Positions 1 to 10,025 of a stretch of 49,774 nt of DNA are shown here, one piece after another; positions within the stretch are counted from its first letter, which is position 1, and every line of letters begins with the position of its first letter. The stretch lies in contig CAZXIE010000011.1 in assembly GCA_964640065.1 (NCBI GenBank), forward strand, positions 1 to 49,774, read 5' to 3'. The stretch comes from JAJRXG01 sp964640065 (GTDB lineage: Bacteria > Bacteroidota > Bacteroidia > Chitinophagales > Saprospiraceae). The notes under the pieces are model-generated. The model did no database searches, was not told where the DNA came from, and saw nothing but the letters and a program-made list of their open reading frames with translations. Made by a program: the position numbers and the translations under genes.

Positions 1-1670
1 CTGCATGTAGCGAGGATTTTCTAGAACTGAATCCACAAGGCTCTCTTGATGGAGCAGCGCTACAAAGCCCAGCTGGTATCGAGGCTTCCTTGATTTCAGC
101 TTATTCTATGCTTGATGGCTGGAATGGACAGTGGGGAAATTTTGGCCCTTGGGGTCGTGATGCAGGTCACTGGATCTGGTCAGGTGTTGCTTCAGATGAT
201 GCACACAAAGGATCTGATGCATCAGATATAGCAGATATTACTCAGATAGAGTTATATCAGTGGTTACCTAGTAATGGTCTATTAGATGACTTTTTCTCTT
301 CAAGATTCGAAGGTATAGCTAGGGCTAATGCCACAAGAGCCTTAAACATTGGATCAGAATCAATCAGTGATACACGTCGTGCTGAGATAGATGCTGAGTC
401 AAGATTCTTAAGAGCGCATTTTCACTTTGATCTATGGAGAATGTTTGGTGCTATTCCATTCTTTACAGAGGATGATTCAGAATTCCGTAAGTCTAATGCA
501 ACAGATATCTTACCAGACATCATCGCGGATCTAGAAATAGCAGCTTCAGGATTACCTGTTTCTCAAGCAGAAGTTGGTAGAGCATCTAGAGGTGCGGCTA
601 ACGCTTACCTCGGAAGAGCTCAAATGTTTGCTGGAAATTTTGCAGCAGCAAAAGCAGCTCTTGATCAAGTAGTGAACAGTGGTCAGTACGCATTGAATGC
701 TTGCTTCCAAGATAACTTTAACGCAGCTACTGATAACTCTGCAGAGAGTGTATTTGCGGTACAGTTCTCAACGAATGATGGTGATCCAGGTGCTAACAAC
801 GGTAACTATGGTACACGTCTCGGTTTCCCACACTCAGGTAGCCCATTTGGTTGCTGTGGATTTAACCAGCCTACACAAGATCTTGTGAATGCTTTTAAAG
901 TAGATGCAAGTGGTATGCCTTTAATAGACGGTACAGATATATCAGGAGATGATTTTGTTGATCCAAGATTAGATCTATCTGTTGGTCGTGATGATGTTCC
1001 TTTCTGGGATCATGGAACTCACAATCCAACTTGGATTAGAGATAGAAACTTCGCTGGACCATACAGTCCTAAGAAGACTCAATACTTCGGATCACAGCCT
1101 GAGTTCAACTCAGCAGCTACGCCAGGTGCTTGGGGACCACAAGTAACAGCGATCAACTACAATATCATCAGATATTCAGATGTATTACTTCTTCTTGCAG
1201 AAGCAGAAGTTGAGTTAGGAAATCTTGAAAGAGCACGTGATCTAGTTAATCAAGTAAGATCTAGAGCTGGTGGTTGTGCACAAGGTCCTGCTACTTCAGG
1301 TGCAGATGTTCTTGTAGCTATCGATGATCCAGGGATCACATGGGCTAACTACGCAGTAGGTACTTATGATGATGCATGGACTAATGCAAGCGCAGCTAGA
1401 GATGCTGTACGTCTTGAAAGAAGAATAGAGCTTTCACAAGAAGGTCACAGAATGTATGATTTAAGAAGATGGGGAATACTTGCCCAGACAATGAATGCAT
1501 ACTTCGCAGCTAACAACGCGAGACCTGATGGTGACATCTCTAAGAGAGGATATCTAAGTGAAGCATTCCTAGTAGAAGAGCGTCACAATAGATTCCCACT
1601 TCCTAGTCAGCAAGTTGACTTAAGTGAGCTTGACGGGGTAAATATGCTACAGCAGAATCCTGGATTTTAA
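1..1670 (+). CDS. SusD/RagB family outer-membrane lipoprotein (5' end cut by window)
   Basis: Surface lipoprotein that caps a SusC-type TonB channel and binds glycans or other nutrients. The frame is open from base 3 and begins A-C-S-E-D-F-L-E-L-N-P, which is the lipobox cysteine followed by the usual start of a mature SusD. Only the signal peptide is missing, so the true start lies just left of the window. The TTG at base 90 is internal. The C-terminal part carries the family signature RRIELSQEGHRMYDLRRWG (about bases 1420-1475), and TPR-like helices lie in the N-terminal half. A susC gene is expected immediately upstream, outside the window. A strong terminator follows. The family call is secure; the substrate is unknown. 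Confidence 0.95.
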   Translation, partial: ACSEDFLELNPQGSLDGAALQSPAGIEASLISAYSMLDGWNGQWGNFGPWGRDAGHWIWSGVASDDAHKGSDASDIADITQIELYQWLPSNGLLDDFFSSRFEGIARANATRALNIGSESISDTRRAEIDAESRFLRAHFHFDLWRMFGAIPFFTEDDSEFRKSNATDILPDIIADLEIAASGLPVSQAEVGRASRGAANAYLGRAQMFAGNFAAAKAALDQVVNSGQYALNACFQDNFNAATDNSAESVFAVQFSTNDGDPGANNGNYGTRLGFPHSGSPFGCCGFNQPTQDLVNAFKVDASGMPLIDGTDISGDDFVDPRLDLSVGRDDVPFWDHGTHNPTWIRDRNFAGPYSPKKTQYFGSQPEFNSAATPGAWGPQVTAINYNIIRYSDVLLLLAEAEVELGNLERARDLVNQVRSRAGGCAQGPATSGADVLVAIDDPGITWANYAVGTYDDAWTNASAARDAVRLERRIELSQEGHRMYDLRRWGILAQTMNAYFAANNARPDGDISKRGYLSEAFLVEERHNRFPLPSQQVDLSELDGVNMLQQNPGF

Positions 1671-1700
1671 GATTCTAGATTCTTAATTAATATTTATGTG

Positions 1701-1736
1701 GAGACGGTCCTTTTTGGGCCGTCTCTTTTTATTTTT
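1701..1736 (+). terminator. Rho-independent terminator after susD
   Basis: A ten-base-pair GC-rich stem (GAGACGGTCC / GGGCCGTCTC, one T-G wobble) with a five-T loop is followed by a T-rich tract to 1736. This is a textbook intrinsic terminator. It ends only five bases before the ATG of the next gene, so it separates susD from the FG-GAP genes or sets their ratio. Confidence 0.9.
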
Positions 1737-1741
1737 GGTCT

Positions 1742-4700
1742 ATGTGGAAACCCTTCCTACTCATTCTCATTATTGCTCTATCTCATACTGCTTGTGATAA
1801 TCCAGCCGAAGCAAATTCTGCACCTCAAGACATCGAGTCCACCACCTTCAGATTATTAGAAGCCTCTGGTATCGACTTCATCAACCAAGTTGAAGATCAA
1901 GAAGACTTTAATGTCCTTACCTATAGAAACTACTATAACGGTGGTGGAGTCGCCATAGGAGATGTCAACAATGACGGATTAGCCGATGTATACTTTACGG
2001 CTAACATGACTCCTAATAAACTCTACATCAATAAAGGCAACTTCCAGTTCGAGGAGATCAGCGATCAAGCTGGAGTATCAGGTAATATGGCATGGAGTAC
2101 AGGCGTATCCATGGCAGATATAAACGGGGACGGCTTTCTAGATATATATGTCTGTAACTCGGGTGATGCCAAAGGAGATAATAAGACAAACGAACTCTTC
2201 ATTAATAACGGTGATCTCACCTTTACGGAGAGTGCAAGTACGTATGGCTTGGATGATCAAGGATTTTCGACACACGCTTCCTTCTTTGACTTTGATAAAG
2301 ACGGTGATCTTGATATGTACCTTGTCAATAACAGCTTCAAGGATCCTAGTAAGATTGACTTTAAAAATGTCAGAAACGAAAGAGACTACGCAGGAGGTGA
2401 TAAACTACTAAGAAATGATAACGGCAAGTACGTGGATATATCTGAGCAAGCGGGTATTTACGGAAGTAAGATCGGATATGGCCTTGGAGTATCAGTGTCA
2501 GATCTCGACGGTGATAACTGGCAAGACATCTATATAAGCAATGACTTCTGGGAAAGAGACTATCTCTATATTAATCAAAAAGATGGCACTTTCAAGGAAG
2601 ATCTTACCGAAAGAATCTCAATGACCTCGACAGCAAGTATGGGGGCAGATATAGCTGATCTGGATAACAATGGGACATACGACATCTTCAGTACCGATAT
2701 GCTACCATCAACTAATAAAAGGATCAAACAAACAACGATCTTCAATGATTATAATCTGGAAGATCTGAAGTATCGCAATGACTATCACTATCAGTACACG
2801 CAAAACTGCCTACAACTCAATAATGGCGACGGTCACTTTAGAGAAGCGGCTAACATAACAGGTGTTAACGCTACGGACTGGAGTTGGGCAGCTCTGATGT
2901 TTGACTTTGATAACGATGGCCTCAAGGATATCTTCGTCAGCAATGGTGTATATCATGACATCACGGACATGGACTTCTCCGACTTCCTAGAAGACGAGGT
3001 CGCAGTCGGCAGTATAATAAAAGAAAAAGGTCGTTTTGATTTTAAAGATTTTCTTGAGTTCCTACCTTCTAATAAGCTTTCTAATTATGCATTCGTTAAC
3101 CAAGGCAATCTCACTTTCGTAAATAAAGCTCAAGGCTTAGGACTCGGACAACCTTCCTTTAGCAATGGTTCTGCATATGGAGATCTTGACAACGACGGTG
3201 ACCTAGATCTCATAGTTAACAATGTGAATATGCCTGCCTTCGTCTATCAAAATGAAAGCGAAACCAGTGGCAACAATTATATACAGCTAACTTTTGAATC
3301 TGCAAGTCAAAATAGATTTGGTCTAGGCGCCAAAGTTGAACTTAAAACAGACGGGCAGACTTATCATGCTCAAAATCTCCAGAGCCGTGGCTTTCAAAGT
3401 TCCACTGAGCCCAAGCTTACAATCGGGCTTGGTTCTGCAGAGAATATCGACTCTTTGATGATCACATGGCCAAATGGTAAGTGCCAGGTAATGACAAATG
3501 TCCAGGTTAATCAACTCATTGAATTAAAAGACCAAGAAGCACAATCTTGCCCTCAGCCAATCAGAAAGAACAAAGGTATTGAAGCCCTTACGGAGATACT
3601 AGCTAGCTCGAAGTCCATTCATAAAGAAAATTTATTCAATGATTTTAATTATGAAAACCTATTGCCACATATGCTTTCTACAGAAGGACCCGAAGTTCTT
3701 ATTGGAGATCTGAATAATGATAACCTACAAGATTATATACTACTTGGAGCTCAAGGAGATAATGATAAGGTGTTCTTACAAAAGAATAGCGCTGAGTTTG
3801 CGTATCAAGAGCAGCCTTCCCTAGACGCAACTTCTGCCTACGAAAGCACCTGTGGGCTTCTGATAGATATAGATCGTGATAGCGATCTAGATTTAGTGAT
3901 TGGCTCCGGAGGCAATAATCCAACTACCCCAACAGAGAACTACCTTCTTCGGATTTTTCTAAATGATGGACAAGGTATTTTTGAAAGAGCTTCTATTAGT
4001 GCATTCAGAGTTGTCGGTAATCTATCTGTTATAGAAGAACTCGACTTAGGAGATAACAAAAGAGGTATATTCTTTGGTGCTCGGGCTGTACCTGGAAATT
4101 ATGGATTAACACCTCGCAACTTTCTATTTACAGAAGAGAATGGACAGTGGCGAGATGTGACCACTCAGGAAACTGGCAGCATAGGATTGATAACAGATGC
4201 ACTAGCTATAGACCTCGATAATGATAACGACGATGATCTCGTAGTCGCTGGTGAGTGGATGCCTATTAATATTTTTAAAAACAATAACGGCAAACTAGAA
4301 CTCGCAGGTGCAGTCCCTAACAGTCATGGTCTCTGGCAGACTCTTGAGAAAACCGATGTGGACAAAGACGGCAAGCTGGATATCGTAGCAGGTAACTGGG
4401 GCGACAACTCTAAGTTACAAGCAACAGAAGAGAGACCTCTCATGATGTATGTCCAAGACTTTGATGATAATAAGAAAACTGAAAATATAATAACTTGGTT
4501 TGCTCCAGAAGATAAAACGGCCTCCTTATTTGCTTCTAAGAATGACCTAACAAAACAACTTCCAGGGCTAAAGAAAGCAGTGCTTAAAAATAGAGACTAT
4601 GCTCAAGCAAGCATTACCAATCTATTAGATAAAGATAAACTCGACAAAAGCCAAAAGTTACTAGCTACAGAACTGTCTAGTGCTGTTTTTATAAATAAAG

Positions 4701-5041
4701 GTGATTTTAGATTTGAAACATCACTTCTTCCTTTCGCCGCACAGCTGTCTCCTATATTTTCTATTAAATCCATCGATCTCAATAATGATGGATATGAAGA
4801 CCTTTGCATAGGAGGAAACATGTTCGGCTTAAAGCCCGAGATTGGAAGGCTTAATTCATCCGATGGCCTTTTTCTTATCAATTTAAAGGGGGCTGGATTT
4901 GAAGAATGGTCGACAAGCAAACAAAAACCTCGGATACCTGGAGAAATCAGAGATATAGAATCAATACAATTGTCTGACAACTCGTCGGCGTTGATATTTG
5001 GTATCAATAATAGTGCGACTAGAATCTTCAAGCTCAATTAA
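1742..5041 (+). CDS. FG-GAP/VCBS repeat lipoprotein with ASPIC/UnbV domain (CRTAC1-like)
   Basis: A 1099-residue exported lipoprotein. The signal peptide ends in a lipobox with the cysteine at residue 18 (LSHTAC). Many calcium-binding FG-GAP loops of the DxDxDGxxD type are visible, for example DVNNDGLADVYF, DINGDGFLDIYV, DFDKDGDLDMYL and DLDNDGDLDLIV. They should fold into beta-propellers. Around residues 520-585 lies an ASPIC/UnbV domain (RGFQSS, IGLGSAE, ITWPNG). A second run of repeats follows to the end. These proteins commonly sit beside SusCD pairs and are thought to act at the cell surface in binding or adhesion; no enzyme activity is evident. The next gene starts six bases later and is a paralogue. 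Function is inferred from domains only. Confidence 0.9.
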   Translation: MWKPFLLILIIALSHTACDNPAEANSAPQDIESTTFRLLEASGIDFINQVEDQEDFNVLTYRNYYNGGGVAIGDVNNDGLADVYFTANMTPNKLYINKGNFQFEEISDQAGVSGNMAWSTGVSMADINGDGFLDIYVCNSGDAKGDNKTNELFINNGDLTFTESASTYGLDDQGFSTHASFFDFDKDGDLDMYLVNNSFKDPSKIDFKNVRNERDYAGGDKLLRNDNGKYVDISEQAGIYGSKIGYGLGVSVSDLDGDNWQDIYISNDFWERDYLYINQKDGTFKEDLTERISMTSTASMGADIADLDNNGTYDIFSTDMLPSTNKRIKQTTIFNDYNLEDLKYRNDYHYQYTQNCLQLNNGDGHFREAANITGVNATDWSWAALMFDFDNDGLKDIFVSNGVYHDITDMDFSDFLEDEVAVGSIIKEKGRFDFKDFLEFLPSNKLSNYAFVNQGNLTFVNKAQGLGLGQPSFSNGSAYGDLDNDGDLDLIVNNVNMPAFVYQNESETSGNNYIQLTFESASQNRFGLGAKVELKTDGQTYHAQNLQSRGFQSSTEPKLTIGLGSAENIDSLMITWPNGKCQVMTNVQVNQLIELKDQEAQSCPQPIRKNKGIEALTEILASSKSIHKENLFNDFNYENLLPHMLSTEGPEVLIGDLNNDNLQDYILLGAQGDNDKVFLQKNSAEFAYQEQPSLDATSAYESTCGLLIDIDRDSDLDLVIGSGGNNPTTPTENYLLRIFLNDGQGIFERASISAFRVVGNLSVIEELDLGDNKRGIFFGARAVPGNYGLTPRNFLFTEENGQWRDVTTQETGSIGLITDALAIDLDNDNDDDLVVAGEWMPINIFKNNNGKLELAGAVPNSHGLWQTLEKTDVDKDGKLDIVAGNWGDNSKLQATEERPLMMYVQDFDDNKKTENIITWFAPEDKTASLFASKNDLTKQLPGLKKAVLKNRDYAQASITNLLDKDKLDKSQKLLATELSSAVFINKGDFRFETSLLPFAAQLSPIFSIKSIDLNNDGYEDLCIGGNMFGLKPEIGRLNSSDGLFLINLKGAGFEEWSTSKQKPRIPGEIRDIESIQLSDNSSALIFGINNSATRIFKLN

Positions 5042-5047
5042 TCAACC

Positions 5048-8000
5048 ATGAGATATCATATTCTATCTATAATTCTAGTTGCGCTGTGCTTCTATGGCTG
5101 TTCGGACAGTGGTAAAAAATTTGCCTCCATAGATCCAGGGCATAGTAACATTCACTTTAACAATGTAATCGAAGAGACTGACAGTCTTAATATTCTCAAT
5201 TACGAATACATATACAATGGCGGCGGTATCGGCCTTGCTGACTTCAATAATGACGGTTTAGAAGATATCTATGTCGCTGGCAACATCGTAGACAACGCTC
5301 TCTACCTCAATGAAGGTGACATGTCTTTCAAAGATGTAACTGCAGTAGCTGGTGTAGCTTCATCAGGCACTTGGACATCAGGGGTGACAGTCGTAGATAT
5401 TAATAATGATGGGTGGCAAGACATCTATGTTTGTAATACAACCAGTAGAGACTCAACATTGCGAGTGAATAACCTCTACATCAACCAAGGTGTCAATGAT
5501 GAAGGAGTTGTTACGTTTTTAGATCAAGCCAAAGAATATGGGCTTGATGATAACTCATACTCTGTACATGCTGCCTTCTTTGATTACGATAACGACCAAG
5601 ATCTCGATATGATGATCATAGTCAATGAGATGGGAAACACGAGATACCATAGCCAATATAGAGCCCAATCTAAAAGACAATTTTTCCAACGTGTAGATAG
5701 ACTCTATGAAAACACTCAAGGCCCTAATGGCAATCCGCAATTTGTAAATGTCTCAGACAAAGCTGGAATCAGCATACCTGGATTTAGCTTGGGAATCAAT
5801 ATATGTGATATCAACAAAGACGGATGGAGAGATATCTATATCAGTAATGACTTCCTCTCTGATGATATCTTTTATGTGAATCAAAAGGATGGAACATATA
5901 AGGATAAGTCCAGAGACTATCTCAAGCATACCTCACACTCAGCCATGGGTAATGACGTAGTAGATATCAACAATGATGGATATAGTGATATTATAGCTCT
6001 AGACATGTTACCTGAAGGAAACTATCGTCAAAAGAGATTGCTAGGCGAGACTAACTATAACGCTTATCTCAACTTTGAAAGATTTGGATATTCTTACCAG
6101 TTTGTAAGAAATACATTACAACTTAATAATGGTATCGATCAAAATGATGAACCGATGTTCTCTGATGTCTCTCTTTACTCAGGTATATCGGCGACTGATT
6201 GGAGTTGGTCACCTTTAGTTGCTGATTTTGACCATGATGGTTATAGAGATATGATCATTACAAATGGCTTCCCTCGTGATGTTACAGATCATGACTTTAT
6301 TGATTATCAAAATGATGCTCTAAGATTTGTATCCAAAGAAATGCTACTCAGCAAGATTCCATCCATCAAGATTAACAACTACGCATATCGCAATACTGGC
6401 GGTTTTAGCTTTGAAGATGTATCTGATTCTTGGGGCCTTGATGAACCGAGTTATTCTAACGGCGCTGCCTATGGAGATCTTGATAACGATGGAGACCTTG
6501 ACTTAGTAATCAACAATATTAATGACTCTCTTACCTTATATAAAAACACGGCCCCAGTCTCTCTTGAGCATCGCGCTTTATCTATAGAATTATCTGGTAC
6601 TAAAAGCAATCTCGATGCGCTTGGAACAACTCTAATGGTGTATACCGATAATGGTGTGATCACATATGAACATAGTATTTATCGGGGTTATCTATCATCT
6701 CATAGCAAACGCGTACACATAGGTATCGGAAGTGCCCAGGTTAATAGTATTGTAGTTATTTGGCCTACTGGAGAACAATCAAATATCTCTAACCCGACGA
6801 CTGATGGTATACTGAGAATCGACTATAATGCTTCTCTTAAAGTACATCAGAACAAGGGGTCTATACAAACTCAATCAATCATAAAAAGAGATACCTCTTT
6901 CGCACTTAAACACAAGGAAGAAGATTTTATAGATTATAATATCCAGCCACTGCTACCTCATAAACTATCCGAATTCGGACCTTCGGTATCAGTAGGTGAT
7001 CTTAATTCTGATGGCTTAGATGATATATATATCGGCGGCTCTACCTTTTTCAAAGGGCAGTTGTTCTATCAGCAGAAAAATGGAGAGTTTCGACAAGATA
7101 GCTTAGCAAGTTCTAATGAAAACACCGAAGAGTTAGGTACTATTATCGCTGACTTTGATGGAGATGGAGACAATGATATTTTCATAGCATCTGGTAGTTA
7201 CGAACTACAAGATGATAGTAATCAGCTCCAAGATCAACTCTTTGTCAATGAAGGAGGTATACTAAAAAACATCAGTGACCTTTTACCAGAATATGTCGCT
7301 AACGCATGCAATGTAACTGCTGTAGACTTTGATCAAGATTTGGATATAGATATCCTAATAGGAGGCAGAGTGCATTATGGAGCATATCCTAACCCTGCGA
7401 AATCGTTTTTATTAGAGAATGTCTCTAATGGGCAAATCAAATTTGAAGTATCAGATATCTCATCACTATTATCTGACATCGGTATGGTAACCGACCTACT
7501 TTGGTCAGACTATAATAATGATAACTGGATCGATGTAATACTAACAACAGAACTTGGAGAGGTACATTTTTTCAAGAATAGTGCTGATGGATTTACAAAA
7601 GAGAAACAATCCTCCCTATCTGGCAAGCAAGGATTTTGGAATAGCATATCTGCAGGAGATCTAGATAGCGATGGTGATATGGATTATATCTTAGGTAATA
7701 TTGGCCTCAATACTTACTTCCCGATATCAGACGAACACCCTTATCGCATCTATGTCAATGACTTCGATAAAAACGGCTCTGAAGATATTCTACCTTTTGT
7801 CTATCTAAAAGATCAAAAAGGTGAGCGTCAAGAGTACCCTTTCTCTTCTAGGATGGATTTTGCTAAAGAGATTAATTCAATTCGAAAAATGCTCCCATCA
7901 TATAAGCAGTATGCCTTAGCGGATCGAGATGTGCTAATTAAAAGGGAGACGCTTGATAGCACGAAAGTTTTGGAGGCCAACTATCCTTTCTCTTCCGTAT

Positions 8001-8545
8001 TATGGAATAATGGACAAGGTGGTTTTGAGATGACTCAACTACCCCTTGAAGCCCAACTCGCTCCTATTTTTGGCACCCTAGTGAAAGACATCAATCAAGA
8101 TGGACATCAAGATATCCTTCTAGTAGGTAATGACTTTGGTAATGAGCTTGTATTTGGAAGGATGGACGCCATAAATGGAATTGTCCTCTTAGGAAAAGGA
8201 GATCAAGAGTTTAGGCCGTCAACTTATAAGGAATCAGGTTTTTATGTGCCTGATAGTGGCAAGTCACTTGCTACCCTGTGGACTGGAGATCGTCTCTCAC
8301 TTATATCTGGCTCCAACAAAGGAGAAATTAGAAAACATGATCTACAAGCTGAGTCGAAATACTTTATACTTGAAAAAGATGATTTCAAAGTAAAGTACAC
8401 ATCAAGTGAAAAAGAGTGGATATCAGAGCACCCTTATGGGCAGGGTTTCTTATCTCAAGGGTCTCGCAAGATTCTAGTTCCTAATTACGTAACTGAGATT
8501 GAAATCACAAAAACAAATGGTGAGTTAAGGACTATCAACATATGA
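5048..8545 (+). CDS. FG-GAP/VCBS repeat lipoprotein with ASPIC/UnbV domain, second copy
   Basis: A 1165-residue paralogue of the gene before it, with the same order of parts: signal peptide with lipobox cysteine at residue 18 (CFYGC), N-terminal calcium-loop repeats (DFNNDGLEDIYV, DINNDGWQDIYV, DYDNDQDLDMMI), ASPIC/UnbV around residues 519-575 (YRGYLSSHSK, IGIGSA, VIWPTGE), then further repeats. The two match along their whole length, including the stretch NGAAYGDLDNDGDLDLVINN versus NGSAYGDLDNDGDLDLIVNN, so they probably arose by tandem duplication. It overlaps the next gene by four bases (ATGA), so the two are likely translationally coupled. The surface binding role is inferred. Confidence 0.9.
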   Translation: MRYHILSIILVALCFYGCSDSGKKFASIDPGHSNIHFNNVIEETDSLNILNYEYIYNGGGIGLADFNNDGLEDIYVAGNIVDNALYLNEGDMSFKDVTAVAGVASSGTWTSGVTVVDINNDGWQDIYVCNTTSRDSTLRVNNLYINQGVNDEGVVTFLDQAKEYGLDDNSYSVHAAFFDYDNDQDLDMMIIVNEMGNTRYHSQYRAQSKRQFFQRVDRLYENTQGPNGNPQFVNVSDKAGISIPGFSLGINICDINKDGWRDIYISNDFLSDDIFYVNQKDGTYKDKSRDYLKHTSHSAMGNDVVDINNDGYSDIIALDMLPEGNYRQKRLLGETNYNAYLNFERFGYSYQFVRNTLQLNNGIDQNDEPMFSDVSLYSGISATDWSWSPLVADFDHDGYRDMIITNGFPRDVTDHDFIDYQNDALRFVSKEMLLSKIPSIKINNYAYRNTGGFSFEDVSDSWGLDEPSYSNGAAYGDLDNDGDLDLVINNINDSLTLYKNTAPVSLEHRALSIELSGTKSNLDALGTTLMVYTDNGVITYEHSIYRGYLSSHSKRVHIGIGSAQVNSIVVIWPTGEQSNISNPTTDGILRIDYNASLKVHQNKGSIQTQSIIKRDTSFALKHKEEDFIDYNIQPLLPHKLSEFGPSVSVGDLNSDGLDDIYIGGSTFFKGQLFYQQKNGEFRQDSLASSNENTEELGTIIADFDGDGDNDIFIASGSYELQDDSNQLQDQLFVNEGGILKNISDLLPEYVANACNVTAVDFDQDLDIDILIGGRVHYGAYPNPAKSFLLENVSNGQIKFEVSDISSLLSDIGMVTDLLWSDYNNDNWIDVILTTELGEVHFFKNSADGFTKEKQSSLSGKQGFWNSISAGDLDSDGDMDYILGNIGLNTYFPISDEHPYRIYVNDFDKNGSEDILPFVYLKDQKGERQEYPFSSRMDFAKEINSIRKMLPSYKQYALADRDVLIKRETLDSTKVLEANYPFSSVLWNNGQGGFEMTQLPLEAQLAPIFGTLVKDINQDGHQDILLVGNDFGNELVFGRMDAINGIVLLGKGDQEFRPSTYKESGFYVPDSGKSLATLWTGDRLSLISGSNKGEIRKHDLQAESKYFILEKDDFKVKYTSSEKEWISEHPYGQGFLSQGSRKILVPNYVTEIEITKTNGELRTINI

Positions 8546-9957
8546 CCTTTTCATCTTCTTCGAGTTATGTCACACTTCTTATAGGCACTTTCATGTTGGT
8601 AATATGGAGTTGTCAGTCAGATCAACCACAGCACCTGAGTAATAAGTTAGTTCAACAACATTGTGCAAGCTGTCATCTTTATCCCGACCCTACCCTGCTT
8701 ACTTCTAAGGCATGGACCGAATCAGTCCTACCGGAGATGGCAAATTACTTTGCTTGGGATGGCAAATCCACATACACATATGCTAACAAGTCCTTTTACA
8801 CCAAACTTGGTAGACTTCCGATGGATGATGACACTTGGAGCGAACTACTTTCTTTTTTTGAAAACCACGGATTAGAAAAACCTGACACTATTTCTTATCA
8901 AGAATTACCTATTCAGGACGAATTTGTTGAAAAGACTTTTTCTCTTCCATCAGAAGGATATATTACCGCAGTCACCGTACCTAAATTAGGAGGATTACTA
9001 GTAGGTTTTCAAAAACAACTTTTTGATTTATCTTCTGAGTTAAACATTAGGGATAGCACATTGATAGGTGAAGATATCTTACACATATATGATTATAAAG
9101 AAGATAGCACTTACATCGTAAGTTGCAGAACTATAGATCCTCATGAAGGTACTGATGGTACTATTTGGCTTTTGACAGATGAAAAAAGTATAGTAGCTGA
9201 CCATCTAAAAAGGCCCGTACAGGTTAGAAAGGAGCGAAGTCAACTCTATGTTTCTGAGTTTGGATATCGCACTGGTGGACTCTCTATCATAGATCAAGAA
9301 AACAATCGCACACCTGTCCATCAATATCCTGGTGCCTACAGGATACATAGAGCTCAGTTAAGTCCAACACCTTCTAAGAGAGAACTACTCGTAAGTATCT
9401 CACAAGGCCTCGATGGCATCTATAAAATCGATGAATACCGAGACTTTCGACTCGAGCCTATCCTCCGATTTGGGCCTGCATTTGGCTTGAGCGATATAGA
9501 TATCATGGACATCAACAAAGATGGCCTTGATGACTTACTCATAGTGAACGGAGATAATGCAGACTACTCCATTATACCCAAATCCTTCCATGGTGTACGA
9601 GTCTACATCAATCAGGGAAACGACAAGTTCAAAGAAACCTTTTTCTATCCTCTTCATGGCGCCACTCAAGGTAAATGGATCGATATAAACGGTGACGAAT
9701 ATCTTGACTTTGTAGTAAGCTCTTACTTCTCAATAGGTCAAAAGCAATCTGTCCAAGTCTTTATAGGCGGAAGTGAGCAGCAATACAATATTACACGAGC
9801 ACAAAACTCTGACAAAGGCAGGTGGATGGTTATGGATAGAGGAGATATCGATCTCGATGGTGATGACGATATCGTATTAGGGTCATATTTGGCTGGACCG
9901 ATGAGTAATATGTCAAAAGACAGCACGAGACATCTGCTCGTTCTCTATAACAAATGA
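8542..9957 (+). CDS. FG-GAP repeat lipoprotein with a c-type haem motif
   Basis: A 471-residue lipoprotein (lipobox cysteine at residue 24, VIWSC). Residues 41-45 are C-A-S-C-H, the covalent haem c attachment motif, in a short cytochrome-c-like segment. M68 (VLPEM) is a possible distal ligand. The rest looks like a beta-propeller, with calcium-type FG-GAP loops near the C-terminus (DINKDGLDDLLI, DINGDEYLDFVV, DIDLDGDDDIVL). It overlaps the previous FG-GAP gene by four bases and completes the operon. A role as a surface electron-transfer or redox partner of the two large proteins is inference. The CxxCH could also occur in a non-haem context, but its place right after the lipid anchor resembles other small c-type domains. 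Confidence 0.82.
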   Translation: MTFSSSSSYVTLLIGTFMLVIWSCQSDQPQHLSNKLVQQHCASCHLYPDPTLLTSKAWTESVLPEMANYFAWDGKSTYTYANKSFYTKLGRLPMDDDTWSELLSFFENHGLEKPDTISYQELPIQDEFVEKTFSLPSEGYITAVTVPKLGGLLVGFQKQLFDLSSELNIRDSTLIGEDILHIYDYKEDSTYIVSCRTIDPHEGTDGTIWLLTDEKSIVADHLKRPVQVRKERSQLYVSEFGYRTGGLSIIDQENNRTPVHQYPGAYRIHRAQLSPTPSKRELLVSISQGLDGIYKIDEYRDFRLEPILRFGPAFGLSDIDIMDINKDGLDDLLIVNGDNADYSIIPKSFHGVRVYINQGNDKFKETFFYPLHGATQGKWIDINGDEYLDFVVSSYFSIGQKQSVQVFIGGSEQQYNITRAQNSDKGRWMVMDRGDIDLDGDDDIVLGSYLAGPMSNMSKDSTRHLLVLYNK

Positions 9958-10025
9958 GTAACAAAGTACCTTTCTTATACGTACATTAGAGGGATACGCA
10001 TCCTCACAGTTTAAATCCACTTTTT

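Noticed and set aside
4603..5037. Open antisense frame of about 144 codons inside the first FG-GAP gene
   Set aside because: It lies wholly under a secure gene, shows no family motif, and its composition mirrors the sense strand.
9988..10004. GAGGGAT/ATCCTC imperfect hairpin after the haem FG-GAP gene, considered as a terminator
   Set aside because: The stem needs a bulge and no T-tract follows.
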